A stretch of 64,000 nt of DNA from Chaenocephalus aceratus (Eukaryota > Chordata > Actinopteri > Perciformes > Channichthyidae), in contig CM043791.1 in assembly GCA_023974075.1 (NCBI GenBank), positions 26,514,142 to 26,578,141 of the forward strand, given 5' to 3'. Positions 27,413 through 40,238 of this stretch are shown here, one piece after another. Every line of letters starts with the position of its first letter. Within the stretch, counting starts at the first letter, position 1. A program made the position numbers and the translations under genes. The notes beneath the pieces are model-generated. The model had not been told where the DNA came from. It saw nothing but the letters and a program-made list of their open reading frames with translations, and did not search any database.

Positions 27413-29317
27413 CTATTCAAGGGGATAACAATATGATCAGGTTAAAACATCACCAAATGTATCAGGTTACTAGCCCTCATTTCTCTGTGTCCATTAAATA
27501 ATTTAATATTTCATAATAATATTAAGAATACAAGATATATTATATACTCGCAGTTTCACTCACACACACATGGACATAAAGTAATGAATTACACATGTAT
27601 TTGAACTTGTATTTTAGAGATGTTTCTTTGCTTTGAAAGTGGCCAGATGTAATCTAGGAGCAGGTGAAATGACTGAGGTTTAAAGGTGATATGATATGTC
27701 CACTGACCCTTGGACTGGAAACAAGAGTTCCCTCTTGTCTCCCACCTTTCTCCACTCATTTGATCTCACTCTCAAGTGTGGCTCTACTTTAGAGCAGGTG
27801 AGAATAATGCTCAACCCCTCAACTACATCTCCTCCCTCTGCACACACATGCCCTCCAGCCATGCAGGCCAACCTGCGTGTCTGAAAGACAGGATGTGACC
27901 TCAGGGCATCAATTATTCTAAGACAGGAAGTCACTAATTGTCTAACAACAAGTACTTTACAATAGGATGCAGTACTAGGCTGTCTTGCTCATAAGATGTA
28001 AATGGAAGGTCACAAACATTTAAATGTATCTTTGTTTTGATGATGTGTAGATGTGTTATACAATATAGCAAAGCAATCATTTCTGGTGTTGGGCCTCAAA
28101 TGAACAAAGGGAAAGAACATGAAAAAAAGAAGCAAAAAAGAAAGGGAGTATTAGGGGAAAGCACTCCATGGGGTAGGACATGAAAAAAGAAATGGGCCTC
28201 TTTTATGAAGGGGCCAAATCGTTCACACATTTTCAGGACACTCTCGATCTCCGCTGGTTTTCTAGGTGTGTTTCACAGATGTCAGATAATGTGCTCACTG
28301 ACTGGTCATGAATATCACATATGGAGTCAGAGAAGAAAGGGTGAAAGCAAGCCGGGAATACGGATATTTGAAATGGTGGGAAAGTGACAACTCTCAGTCA
28401 TGAAGCCCTCAGAAGCATTGTTTTAAATATAATAAACCCTATATCCCTGCCAACAACAACTGACCTCTGCAGTATCCAGCAGATAATATAACCAATACCA
28501 ACAAGACATCCAACCGTCCAAAATCACACCCTGTTTAATGTTGGATTTCTTCTTTGAGGCTTAAAACAATCCAAAGCCAATCTTTTTATCTTGAAAGCCA
28601 AAGGTCACAAACACACAACTCCATTTACACCCACCACATGTCTATCAACCCTCATGCACCAACTGCCTACCTCCCAATCCCCCATCAGTCCACCACCCAG
28701 GCTAGCCTGCACTTCACAATCACATCATTAATAAGGAATACAATGCATTTTAGTGAAATTAGGGACCTAATCAGCTTAGCGGTGGGCCTGTGCGTGCTAA
28801 TTTAGCTCAACTTCAAGGCAAAGCCCCCCAGCCAGGCTAAGGCTCGCTAAGACTGGCCCAAAGCCCCTTTAGTTGTTAAGCTGATTGGGGGCTCAGAGGT
28901 AAGGGCCAAATCCCTCTTGTCCATTTGCGTTGGTGTTGCTGGTTCAGAGGCCTAGTTCAAACGGCAAAGAGGGGGAGAGAGGGAGAGACACAGGAACTTA
29001 GATTGAGAGAAAGGGAGAGAGAGGGTGGAGATGATTGGTTGAGACAACTTAAGAAGGCAGATGGGAAAGAACGAGGTTCGGGGACGAAGAATGGACAGGA
29101 GAGATGATCGCAGGAGAAGGACAAGAGACAGAGAGAGGCAGAGACGGGGTGAGAGACTTAGAGGGGGTGTGAAGAAAAGCGACCCGGGGCATTACCCATG
29201 CTCCATTTCAGCAGGTCAGGCTGATGGAGGACTTGTTTCAGCGCATTACACATCATGAGACTGATTACTCCGGGACAGAGGGGAGTAGAAAGAGGAAAAA
29301 CCAAGGAAAGAGTGTGT

Positions 29318-29343
29318 GGGGGGGGGGGGGGGGGGGGGGGGGG
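29318..29343 (+). repeat. poly-G homopolymer (26 G)
   Basis: Twenty-six consecutive G follow AGTGTGT. In the host transcript this reads as a C run. Length in the assembly is likely unreliable. Confidence 0.93.
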
Positions 29344-30975
29344 AGGAGAGAGGGTGATGTGAGAATGTGAGTCTGGCAGCGCGCTCTGAAACGGTGCCAG
29401 GGTCAGGTGATGTTTCAAAAGGACCTGTCCCCCTCTCTGGTCCCCCAATATCCCTTTCCACACACACACTATGTTTCTCTGGAGTCTGAGGCGAGAGTGG
29501 TAGTTGACTGATGACTGTGTAACTGCATGTTAATGGCATGTTGACTCGCTGCCTCCGTGTGCAGTGACGTCTTTCTGGCTCACAAAGTTCAGCGTGTTAA
29601 CAGAACCTACTGTAGCAGTGAGCATCAATGCTGAGAGCAACGGTGCCACACGGGGACCTTTCCTCGTATCAGTGCCGGCTCAATACGTGTCAAGTGCAGT
29701 CGCTAGTATGACTGCAGGCTGCCTCGTTATATTCTCTACGTGAAGGATGTGGATTGACTTGAAACAAAGGCAATTTCAATACAAGTTTTGGGTCAACGAG
29801 TTTATCCTGACACAAGTTAAAAAACAACCTTTTCTGGCTAGACAGAGGTAAACGTTGGTCAATGCTGAATCATTCACTTTGCTCGTGCAAAAGTCCCACA
29901 GACATAAATAAACTTTTCCTTTGGACTTCTCTGTGAATCAGAATAATGTTTGATAAACACAGTATCCATGCTGACGGTAAGTCAAGCGTGCAAAGTGCAG
30001 AAATTGCAAAAATGAAGAAGAAAAACAGCCAGTTAGTATTGGCTCTCACAGACTTTTCTAAACCTCCTATTTGCCTGTTTTGTGCAGCAATCTCCTCGCT
30101 TCATCTTTAAAGTGTTCTCAATACGGTTCTGTCTTTGAACGCACCCTTTGTGTGGGTGAAAGCATATAAATGTGTGTTTGAAGCAACGCAGCACCATTCT
30201 CCCTCAAAATGTTAGTTCTTGTTCTAACCGCCAATTGCTCTCATATTACTTGTGGCACTCATCAGTAATGCAAGGTCATTCTCATTCAAATGCACACTCA
30301 CACCAAGAGGAAACACACTCCCTTGCCCTGTTTCTCTTTCCCACCACAGACACACCTATGCTCTCCCTCACACACACAAACACACATTGCAAAACGCACA
30401 CAATTACACTTTTTGGAGCCACTTAAAGAGTTAGACTGGCCGGCTGGCAGTCAGTCAGCCAGACAGATATACTGAGTAGAAGGGCAGCCTGTACTCCATC
30501 AAGACTACACGTCTATAGATGTGTTAATGAATTCCGATTGCATGCTCATGCTCTCACAATATGTTTAACATATGCTCACATTTTCAAGCATGCAATAGCA
30601 AACTTAACAAGAGACAGAAGTGAAAGGTTGCTGGGAGATTTTGTTTCAGTTTTTAAGAGGTAGAAAATAAACAAGCGCATGTTTAGAGAATAAAACTAAA
30701 TTAGGCAGAGAGTGAATATAACAGACAGAAACCAAAACACAATGATCCCATTTTTGTAATGATATGTGTTGGTTACAAACTACATATTAAGGGATTATGG
30801 ATCATTCATCATCCACAGTCTGCCTGCAGTTCCACTCTAAGCCACATGGAGGTGCAGTTAAGTTCTCCACATGTTCTCAGTGGTCTGTTTTAGATCAAGC
30901 TCAGCTGATACCTGCAGTCAGTTTTAAAGGTAGGCTGCTTATGCAGGGATGCATGAGACTATCTGTGTGTATGAA

Positions 30976-31000
30976 TGTGTGTGTGTGTGTGTGTGTGTGT
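30976..31000. repeat. (TG)n next to an exon 3' end
   Basis: This short TG run starts 46 bp inside the intron from the donor at 31046. It reads as CA repeats in the pre-mRNA. Confidence 0.9.
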
Positions 31001-31046
31001 ATGCTGGTCCTGAGTCTTCCATCAACGTGTTAAGCTTCAGGTAAAC

Positions 31047-31178
31047 CTGTCTCTGGGACTGGACACGGGCTGTCTCCTCCTGCGCCCAGAGAGCCTCCCT
31101 ATGTGCAGAGGTGTTCATGCTCTCCCTCAGTGACCTCTCCAACTCTCTGATCCGATCCGCAGTCTCCCGCATGGCATC
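31047..31178 (-). CDS. erc2: erc2-like coding exon 6 of 8 (coiled coil)
   Basis: This 44-codon exon is phase 0 at both ends, with acceptor CAGCTTCCCAG and donor CAG|GTTTAC. The peptide starts DAMRETADRIRELERSLRES and ends EETARVQSQRQ. It matches, position for position at the boundaries, the ERC1 block recalled as DSLRKKDDRIEELEEALRES with AQEESARTNAEKQ. I recall human canonical ERC2 lacking this block, so its presence here is notable, although it may be alternatively spliced in this fish too. The donor has T at +3 and +4, which is far from consensus. An acceptor eight bases upstream (CTCTCAG) is also possible but would shift the frame. Confidence 0.88.
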
Positions 31179-34100
31179 CTGGGAAGCTGAGAGAGGAAGC
31201 TAAGGGGGCGAGAGAAGTTCAGAGAAGGAGGTCGAGGAGGAGGGTTGGAAGCCAAATAGCAAAAGGCAGAGGGAGAGTGTTTATCTTTGAGAACACTTTG
31301 CTTTGAAAACTCATCACTAAATGTTTTTATATTGGAATAATATTATACTAGCAAAAGATCATTTGAGAAAGGGTGTTTTTATTTGATCCCTTTGCGAAAA
31401 GAGAAATGCAGCCCATGTAAAACAGAATCAAAAGAAAAGACTTGAGGAAGTAAAAAAGCTGAGGCAAGAGAAGAACAAGACTTCACTCAGAAGAAGGAGA
31501 CACAGCCAAGACGAAGAGAGCGATAAGTGATGGAGAGATAGAGTGTGTAAGTGCTGTGACCTTTGCCAACATCTATATGAGTGTGCAGCGTGTGCTTATG
31601 TGAGAGTGTGGCTGTGTGGAGTAGACCGTGCACGATCACATGCACAGTTTGTGTGTGGCCTCTCTGACACCTACGGTGAGTGGGGGAACGGGATCCCTCT
31701 CCACACTGGGTGATGGAACTGTGAAAGAAAACACTGGACTGAAATAATAAACCCCCCTCTCTCTCTCTCGTCTTCTTTTTCAAAAAACTCTCCTGCTCCT
31801 TAATAGTTGACTTTCCTTCAAGTTCACACGTTCACACTTTTGTGGGAGCAGTGCAGAGGCCTTGGAGTCACATGGATAAGCAGACACTTCTCAAACTGAA
31901 CCAATTAGAGTTCAGTTGTACTTGTTGCAAAACAAAAGCTAGGGGTTTGCCAAGAGGTTACTTACAAAATCCCAAATAGCCAAAAATACAAGATCAGATG
32001 TTGTAGGAGGTATAAGTCACAATCTGATATGAAGAATGAAACACTTGTAAAGCCACTGATTGCGCCACCGTACATAAAGTGAAGTAGCAACACTGATGGA
32101 ATCATTTTGAATAACAACATACATACTCTGCATGAGTCAGAGCAGATATCTGCCATCACAACAAAACAGAAGATGAACAAAACGATGTGTTGAGGGTAAG
32201 AATCAGCACTGGAGGCTTCAACAGCACCATTTTGATAACACACTTGTAGAAGCATGAATATAATTAATATGACACGGCACAGGCAACAAGTTGCAATTAG
32301 ATGTGTCGGAGCAACACACATTGGCGGGTGCAAGAGCTCTTAAATGTAATGTCAGAAGGCTCTGCATGTAAATGCTAGTTTGAGAGGCGAGGATGCTTAG
32401 AAACCGTTTTAGATTTGCCGGAATAGAGCTGATGTGTGGAGTTCAACGTTAATGTGCCTGTGTCTAACATTATTATTAAGTCTGACAGCAATCGGAATAG
32501 GCAGTTGTTTTTGTATTGTATATAAGAAGCTCCAGGCTAAATAGTGCCTCACACATGGTGAAACTATTTTGATGGCAAAAAACGAATATGCTAAACGCAT
32601 GGAAAACAGAAAAGAGTCAAGTGAAAGTAATTTTACAAGACAGTGCCTGGAACACGCAAGAGGCATGTGAACGGCCTTTTAACTGCCCCTAATCTGTGAA
32701 TATTAAGCGAATATTGACTTTGTACCTGATAATGGTGAAGCTACCTCTTCGAATTCAATGGTAAAAATTAAATAGCTTGACTCCTTCATGAAAACTACTT
32801 TTGATGACCAAAGAAATCAACTCACTTATTCAGTGGTACGGACTTAAAAAGCAGTGGTTGGATTATCCCTGAGTGTGATGAAAAAAATTCCGCCAATGCA
32901 GCCAAATCACAAGCGGATACTTGTGGCTCGTCACGTCAGCACGACACAGCTGGAGGTGAGCGACAAACACCGCACACACACGTACAGAGGCAGGCTGTGT
33001 GCATCAACAGTCCAAAGTCATAATTGGATGTGACAGACGGGCAGTAATTCGATGCACCAGAATCAACAAGTACTGGTCTGACCCTGCCTATCAGACAGAA
33101 ACACACACATGCACACACACACACACGCACCCCACTGAGATGGGGCTGCCACCGCTGGACCCCCAAGTGAAACCTGACCAAAAAACTGTCTGTCTCTGTG
33201 TGTGTGTGCATTTATGTAGTATATGTGTCTGTCTGTCTGTGTCAGTGCATGTCTGCGTGTTACTTGAGTTTTATTAGTAACAAGAGAATATTGCTGGCTT
33301 TCACATACAAAAAATGGGGAAAAAGGCAAGAGAGATAGAGAGATTCAGAGTGGGGAGAAATGGAAAGATAATTGCCTCTGCAGCGCCAATCATCACCTAA
33401 TGCCCTGGGGAAGGATCATTATGGAGTCTGGCCCTTTCTGGTTTGATGGAGGGATTATAATCACTAAAATAAACGAGCAGAGAGTGAGAGAATGCACATT
33501 TCCAGCAGCTGTGTACCTATGATCCTAAGCTTCACACACACAGGCACAAAAACCACACAGACATCTGTCTCTGTTGAAAACGTTAAATGCGCGGCATCAA
33601 CTTCTGTGTGTCCCATTTCATGTTTAAAACATGTTAAGCATGTGTGCATGGCCAGACGTTTCATATACAGTTTCAGTCAAATCTACAGGTTGTGGGAACA
33701 AGCTTAGAAGGAATGAAAATCCTGAAATGTGTCGATCTTCTTTAACTTTCCCCAGGTTTAAAAAAAAAAAAAAGACCTTTCTATAATCCTAGTATCTCTA
33801 AATAGAGGTGGGTATCGAGTGTCATTGAGTGCCTTTGTTACAGATAAGAGAGAAATAAAGGCCTGTGTGAAGGCTTTGAAAGTGAACATTTCCGACGAGT
33901 GTTTTCTCTGTGTTTGTGAAGTGCAGCGTGGTGCGATGGAGACGATGAAGCGGAGAGATGCTATCACCACATCCCACATAAACTCTCCTGGATGGAGAAG
34001 GAGGGGGAGCACTGAGGGAAGGCACTGTTTGTTTGTGTTTACCCTCGGAGCGTGCTGTGTTCCTGATGGAACCAGAGATACATCTAGAGAGAGCAAACAG

Positions 34101-35206
34101 GGCAAGTAGAGCCAGATATGGGGCCACGATGCAACCTGACTGCTGAGCAAACACAATCTACAGAATGCACACTGTGTTTAATCATACTCTTCTGGATATC
34201 TGTGCACCAAAATGCCAACGTTTGTGAGGTTCTCCCATTACACAGTTGATTTGAACGAAAACACAGGTTTATGTTTCCACTGTAAAGCTGGTAAATGCTA
34301 ACACATCTGATTACAATTCATTAATGACCAAATACACCGTTTGGATACAAAAACAAAACAAGGCTTCAGTCATCTCTGGAACTTTCCATTTAGCTATTTC
34401 TGTGGACGTCATCTATCTCCCTGACATCAGTTCCACTACTCCCATGCACTCGTACCTGTACCTACTTCTTTCTTTCTGGCACTCAGTTCATGTCTCTTTC
34501 CAGGTTGTAGCAATATTAATGTGTGCTACTCAAACAGTGTTTAGAAGAGGAAATAGGATGTTGGATGCTGCTTGCCAGCACACACAAAAATAACAAAATA
34601 AGTCGACCAAAAACATACTGTGAGCAGCTCTGGTTCTTTTTGGCAGAGAGTTACAGAGAGGTGTACTCTACTTCATTGGTCCTGTGGGAATAACCTGGCA
34701 TGGCTACACTCTGCATATTAACACCCCAGCATAGCTGTGCAAGCTTACACAAGCATGTACTGTCAAGCGAACAGCTGACACTCATGTTGACCTCTGAAAA
34801 GAACTATAACAATGACAGAAAATGATGTTACATCAAGATGCTCTCTCCTGCCTGACTCATCAGTTCTGACTATTCACTTCTGAGCCATTATGCCGCAGCT
34901 CCTTGCTAGCATATGGAGCTGATTTCTGTAGGACTAAATGCCTATCTCTTTCACCTAGGGCTGACTCTGAGATGCATTCAGGGAGGCAAGGCAGGGGGCT
35001 TGAAAGACTGGGAAATGTCTTTCTCTGCTCAGAAGAACCGAGTTATACAAAAAGGATGAAGGAGAAATAGATGAAGGGGAAAAGATGATACTTAGAGAAT
35101 GGTCTTGCAGAGAGGTGAATAGGAAAATAAGAGGAGAGACTTGGGCAGTATACATTAGTACAGTGAAAATGAATGAACACATGAACGCACACACACATAT
35201 CCAAAC
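31179..35206 (-). other. intron between erc2-like exons 5 and 6
   Basis: This 4.0 kb stretch has ordinary AT-rich sequence, a short AC run near 33106-33130 and an A13 run near 33760-33772. I see no other feature. Its left boundary is firm, and its right boundary depends on the candidate exon at 35207-35300. Confidence 0.6.
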
Positions 35207-35300
35207 CTGCGATAAAGAGTGTGGATGTCCATCAATCAGGCCATCTTTCGTCATCTCACCCGCCACTGTCTGCTTCTGGATGTTAGGGGACTTGACTTGC
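35207..35300 (-). CDS. erc2: candidate erc2-like exon 5 of 8, inferred from phase and splice sites
   Basis: The exons on either side have incompatible phases (2 bases left over at 41956, phase 0 at 31178), so an exon of length 3n+1 must lie between them. This 94-nt open segment meets that requirement. Its acceptor is TTCCTGTCTCTGAAG with a CTCTTTTT tract upstream, and its donor is CAG|GTTTGG (weak). Joining the AG overhang to its first G gives Arg followed by QVK, matching the ERQVK at the same place in mammalian ERC1. The remainder (SPNIQKQTVAGEMTKDGLID, then GHPHSLSQ) does not resemble the expected lysine-rich coiled coil. A nested GCGG|GTGAGA donor at 35260 would give a 41-nt exon ending in the wrong phase. 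Manual scanning of 31.2-41.9 kb found no better candidate. Confidence 0.5.
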
Positions 35301-36533
35301 CTTCAGAGACAGGAACATGTTGTCACAAAAAGAGATGCTCAATAAAGATTTGTTAATTAATCATTGAAACAAAGAAAAAAGTGCATGACCATAGTGTAGT
35401 CCTGTAGGTAAAGATGTAAGCACATAGCCTATACACAATATACAAGCCACAATTAGTTAAAATACAATTTCCTTAACCATTACAATTTGTGCTCCTTTTT
35501 AATTGGGATTTGAATAATGTTTTTTTACCATAATGTATACCTACTTACAGATTTGTTTTGGTGGTAGGAATAGTGTGTATAGTAAAGCTGGTAAGTACTG
35601 TGTGTATGTCTTGTCTTAGTCGTGGAAGATTGGAACAAGACGAGACTTGACTGATGGAGGTGAGACACTGCAGTGTAAATCTTTCAACAACAAAACACAC
35701 AAACACATGCAGACAGGAGATGCAAGCACATTCTCGCACACACACATGCTCAACAACAGATATGTGCAATAAGTCTACAGATCAAAAGACAGGATGACAC
35801 GGGCACATATACAAGGGCATGTGCTTTTAGAAAGTCTATATACTCTGCCAGGAGCTCTCACACACACGGTAATACATCTGCTGTCAGCGCTGTGCATGCT
35901 GAGGTCCTGAGCCTAACCGTGTATTACCCAGCCAGGGTGGCTTTATATTTACCTCAAAACAATGACTACTTCCTGTCATTTACTGAACTTCTGTTGCCAG
36001 AAATGTATGGCCCACACTCGAAATAAAAATATGTGTGTATACATATAAAAATATGCATTGACAAACACTCACACTCAATAAAACCCTCCATGGTGCAAAC
36101 ACATGTGATCCCACAAAGCCCATTCACCATAGGACACACACAGCTGCGCCGACACAAACGCAATCTATATCTTCTCACGAGTACTCTCAAAATAGAATCA
36201 AAACACACTCTTCGAGCTCCTCGTTTGGCCTTCACACTTGAAAAAAAAAACATGTGTAGAAGTGTGAAAAAGCTGACAGTGACAAATTAGCGCTTAAGAG
36301 AACCCTCTAACACTGTAAACAGGCTGTGACCAAGCAGCTGCTTAAAGCGCCACATTATTATTCCATATCCACACGGGTGTGTTTACTCTGGGAAAAACAT
36401 ACAAGCTGCCCCCACATATGGGCACATACTTGCTGTCACCGCGCTTAGAATGGTATGTGTCAGTTCTTATGAGTTATGTTGGTTTGCAATTAATGTAAAT
36501 TATAACTAACATTCATAGATGATGAATACAGTT

Positions 36534-36847
<314 letters not shown>

Positions 36848-37491
36848 TTAATATCTGATAATCTTCCCCTAGTACTATAGCACAGCTTTGGTCAGTTTGT
36901 TAAGCCTGTATTTTCATGTGTCTGGCTAACTTCTTTATTACTTTTTTTAAGACTTTGCTGTTGATTTTATATGTTGTTATCACTTCTACGAGTGGGTTTT
37001 GAAAAGTGCTCCTTAAATAAAGATTATCATTCAATTCTGATAGCATTATTTATCAAAGGTCGGTACACACATTATATACATGTGCACATATTTACCCAGT
37101 GGAGAAGAGGAGGCGAATCATCTGTTTATACTGCAAACTTTGATGTCTGCGAGTGTGTGTTTTTATAAGCTCACAGGCATGTCCATGAGGGCATATCAGC
37201 TATCACACACAGCCAGCACGTGCACAGGTGTATAAACCAGCAGACACGCTGGTCCCTTTTGATAGCTGATATACCCCCATCAACCCATCAGTGCGAAATG
37301 AAGTTAATGTTTTGACCAATGTGAAGGCAAATGAGGGCACGTAGAGTGTGAATAATGAGAAGACGGGCTGGGCTGTATGTGAGTGGAAAATATGAAGGAG
37401 AACTGTGATTTGTTGAGTACCAGAAGGAGAAAATTCATAGAGGGAAAATAGTATTTTATGGCTGTGACATTTCAAAGAAAGATGAAGTGAG

Positions 37492-37495
<4 letters not shown>

Positions 37496-37527
<32 letters not shown>
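37496..37527. repeat. (GA)n microsatellite
   Basis: This is a 32-bp GA run; it is a CT tract in the host transcript. Confidence 0.95.
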
Positions 37528-37528
<1 letters not shown>

Positions 37529-40225
37529 ATTGTGCATGAATCCAACCACTTCCTAAACTACGTGTAATAAGTAATGTCATATTTCCTCTTGCTTCTTTCA
37601 CCTGGAGCATTGCACACCTCTGCCTTCCAACATAAGCAGCCCCGCTTTATTCCTGGCGGTCAAAACACAGCTCTTTCTTTTACCTTGTATATCTCTCTTT
37701 ATACATGTTTTTATTTTTCTATCTTAGCTCATCAACCCTCTCTTTTCCATCAACTCTTTAACTCTCCTTTACTTGTTTTTCACTAACTTTCCGGTCTTAC
37801 AACTCACATCCTTTTAGAATGACATTGATAAAAATACAAATAAAGTGAATAATGAATCCTCAAGGAGTGTTGCTCACACACCCTTGAGCATGGCACAAAA
37901 AGGAGGTGAATGGCTTCAGTAGAGCTGCTGAGTTGCCAACAGTCGGAAGCTGCGGTCGCACTGGGACTCTCCCAGATCTGAATGTGGGAAACTGTGCATT
38001 TTAAATAGGGTGTTTCTTGAATAGAGTCTGTATTCTTAGTTGACTTGTCATGGTTACATAAAGGTTAAAGGTAGTAATAACCTTAAAGGGGAAACAAAGA
38101 TTTGTATCTCCCCTTCATAAATCTTAATTACTGTGTCTCCTTCTCCTCTCTTTTAATAAACAGTAGAGTGAAATAAAATCCTCTGATTTCAAGGTTTGCA
38201 CAATATATGGAATAAGGGCAAGATATGATCAGAAATAAATGCATTTTCTCTGTTGTGCAAAAAGAAAGTGCAGGAGAAGAAGAAAGAAGGAAAAGAGACA
38301 AGGTACTATTAGGCAGTCTGGGGTTTTATCTGAGGCGCTTGTCATGCAGTGCTGAGAGATCTAACAAGTCTGGTTATTACTAATAGATGCTATATTGTGC
38401 TTAGGCATGTATTATTGCAATATAAATATCATTTAGCTCTTGCTTTTGTATCATGTCTGCGTGTCGATGACAGGGTGAAATCAAAAGGAGGTTTAAAAAA
38501 TAAAGAAGTGGTTGGTCTGCGTGTTTGTCTACATGCTTACATGTAAGAGGATAGTGTTTACATTTGATATGTGTGGAATGAAAAACCTGTGTAGCTTTTC
38601 TATTTTCTACAGTCAATCAGGAAGTTGACAGGTATTTTTCAAAGCTAAAATGGACAAATTAGATGGACAGCTGCAAATCATACAGTTTTGATTATGGGCA
38701 TAGGAATAAGGCCCAACATAACATGTGTGTCTTTTTTTGTGTGTCTTTCACTGTCTTTCACTGTTGTTTTTTAGCAAATTAATATTTGTCCTAACCGTCA
38801 ATTCCTATATAACAGCCAACATACCCTCACCGTCTACACTACCATCAGCATGTATGCTCCTCAGTGTCAGCCTAGACACACACGTGCACACTCACACACA
38901 TATAGTGCATACATAAGTTCACATATACACAAACCTCCTTTCTCCTGAAACCCTCCCTTACATACCAGAGTGCTTACCACTTCAATAGCTGTGACATGGT
39001 GAAACTGGGAGGCTGATTTATTTCTCCAAATCTAGCTCCCACATTTCCACAGGAACGTGAACACTATAGGACTGTAACAGCATTAAGAAATATACAAAAT
39101 AAATCCACTGGTTTACAATTTATAGCCGTAAGGGAAAGAAAAGGAAAATACAAAAAGGCTTTAAATTCACCCAAAACATACATTTTCTTTTTTTGTTTCC
39201 ATGTTTGAACAAACTGGAGATTCTTCAAAGCACCAAACTCATAATAACACACTTATGGCTGATGAAAGTACTACTTGATTAAAGTCATAGGTCAATGATC
39301 AGAATGATTCACTCCTAATGTGTCATACTAAGACACTTTTTCATTTGAGTCTACCATATGTGCACAGACTGCTCCAAGAGCTCTTTAACCACCACGGCTT
39401 TCAGGGCTCTACTTAACAAATCCAACTACTTGCATTAGTGTTAACAGCTGATACAGATGCTTTCCTCAAAGCCTGTTCAGTGTCTCTGATCACTTAGGCA
39501 GATTAGCTAGGATTTGCACCTACAGTGTACACACAAAGCAGTACATAAAACACTAACAATAAACTACCTGATGTTATCACTGAAGACTTACAGTAGATCA
39601 CGAGGAGCTCTAGGCAATGAAAGAGCTGCGAGTGAGCCTCCCTTGTGCTGGAGGGTATTTATTACAATGACCTGCTCACTACATTTATCTTGGACTCTCT
39701 CTGCATCACTGCCAACTGGATGAGAAAGTGTATATTTCCTCATCTGTTCTTCTCTCTCTCCATTCAGATAGTGGTCAACAGGCCATCTGACCGAGTTCCA
39801 ACAGAAACAGTCTGATTAAAAAGACATCCATCCTCTGCCCAGACACGTCTTGCACTGTCTTACACAGAAGTCCAATCAGCAAACAGACACAACTGTCCAC
39901 CCATGCTGTCACGTATCAACACGTGCACAGACACACACAAGCACCATTTATTGTGTCTGTTTTTGGATGCTCCACTGTATTCTACAGATGGCATTTAACT
40001 TACATAAAGTGCAAATGAAGTGAGTGTTCATAAAACAGCCATTTCTTGGGTTCTGCCTTCGTTGCTTGTCATATAACTCCAACCTTGCCCCTCCCTCCCC
40101 ATTTCTACACTGTCCTCTGTCAAGTAGAGGTTGAAATGCAAAAACAAATGTATTTTATTTACATTACAGCAGCAGTGTTTAACTGCAGTGGATCCTCCTC
40201 TGATAACCTGCAGCTGACATGTGTT

Positions 40226-40238
40226 TGACCTTTGACCC
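40226..40238 (-). promoter_or_regulatory. DR1-type nuclear receptor motif (candidate)
   Basis: TGACCTTTGACCC reads GGGTCAAAGGTCA on the minus strand. That is two half-sites in direct repeat with one base between them, the arrangement bound by HNF4 and PPAR/RXR. A 13-base match can occur by chance, and no other regulatory context is visible. Confidence 0.25.

Larger units (their letters stand above)
27413..31046 (-). other. intron between erc2-like exons 6 and 7
   Basis: This 3.6 kb intron is phase 0. It contains the G26 run at 29318-29343 and a purine-rich region at about 28960-29170. No other exon was recognised. Confidence 0.85.
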
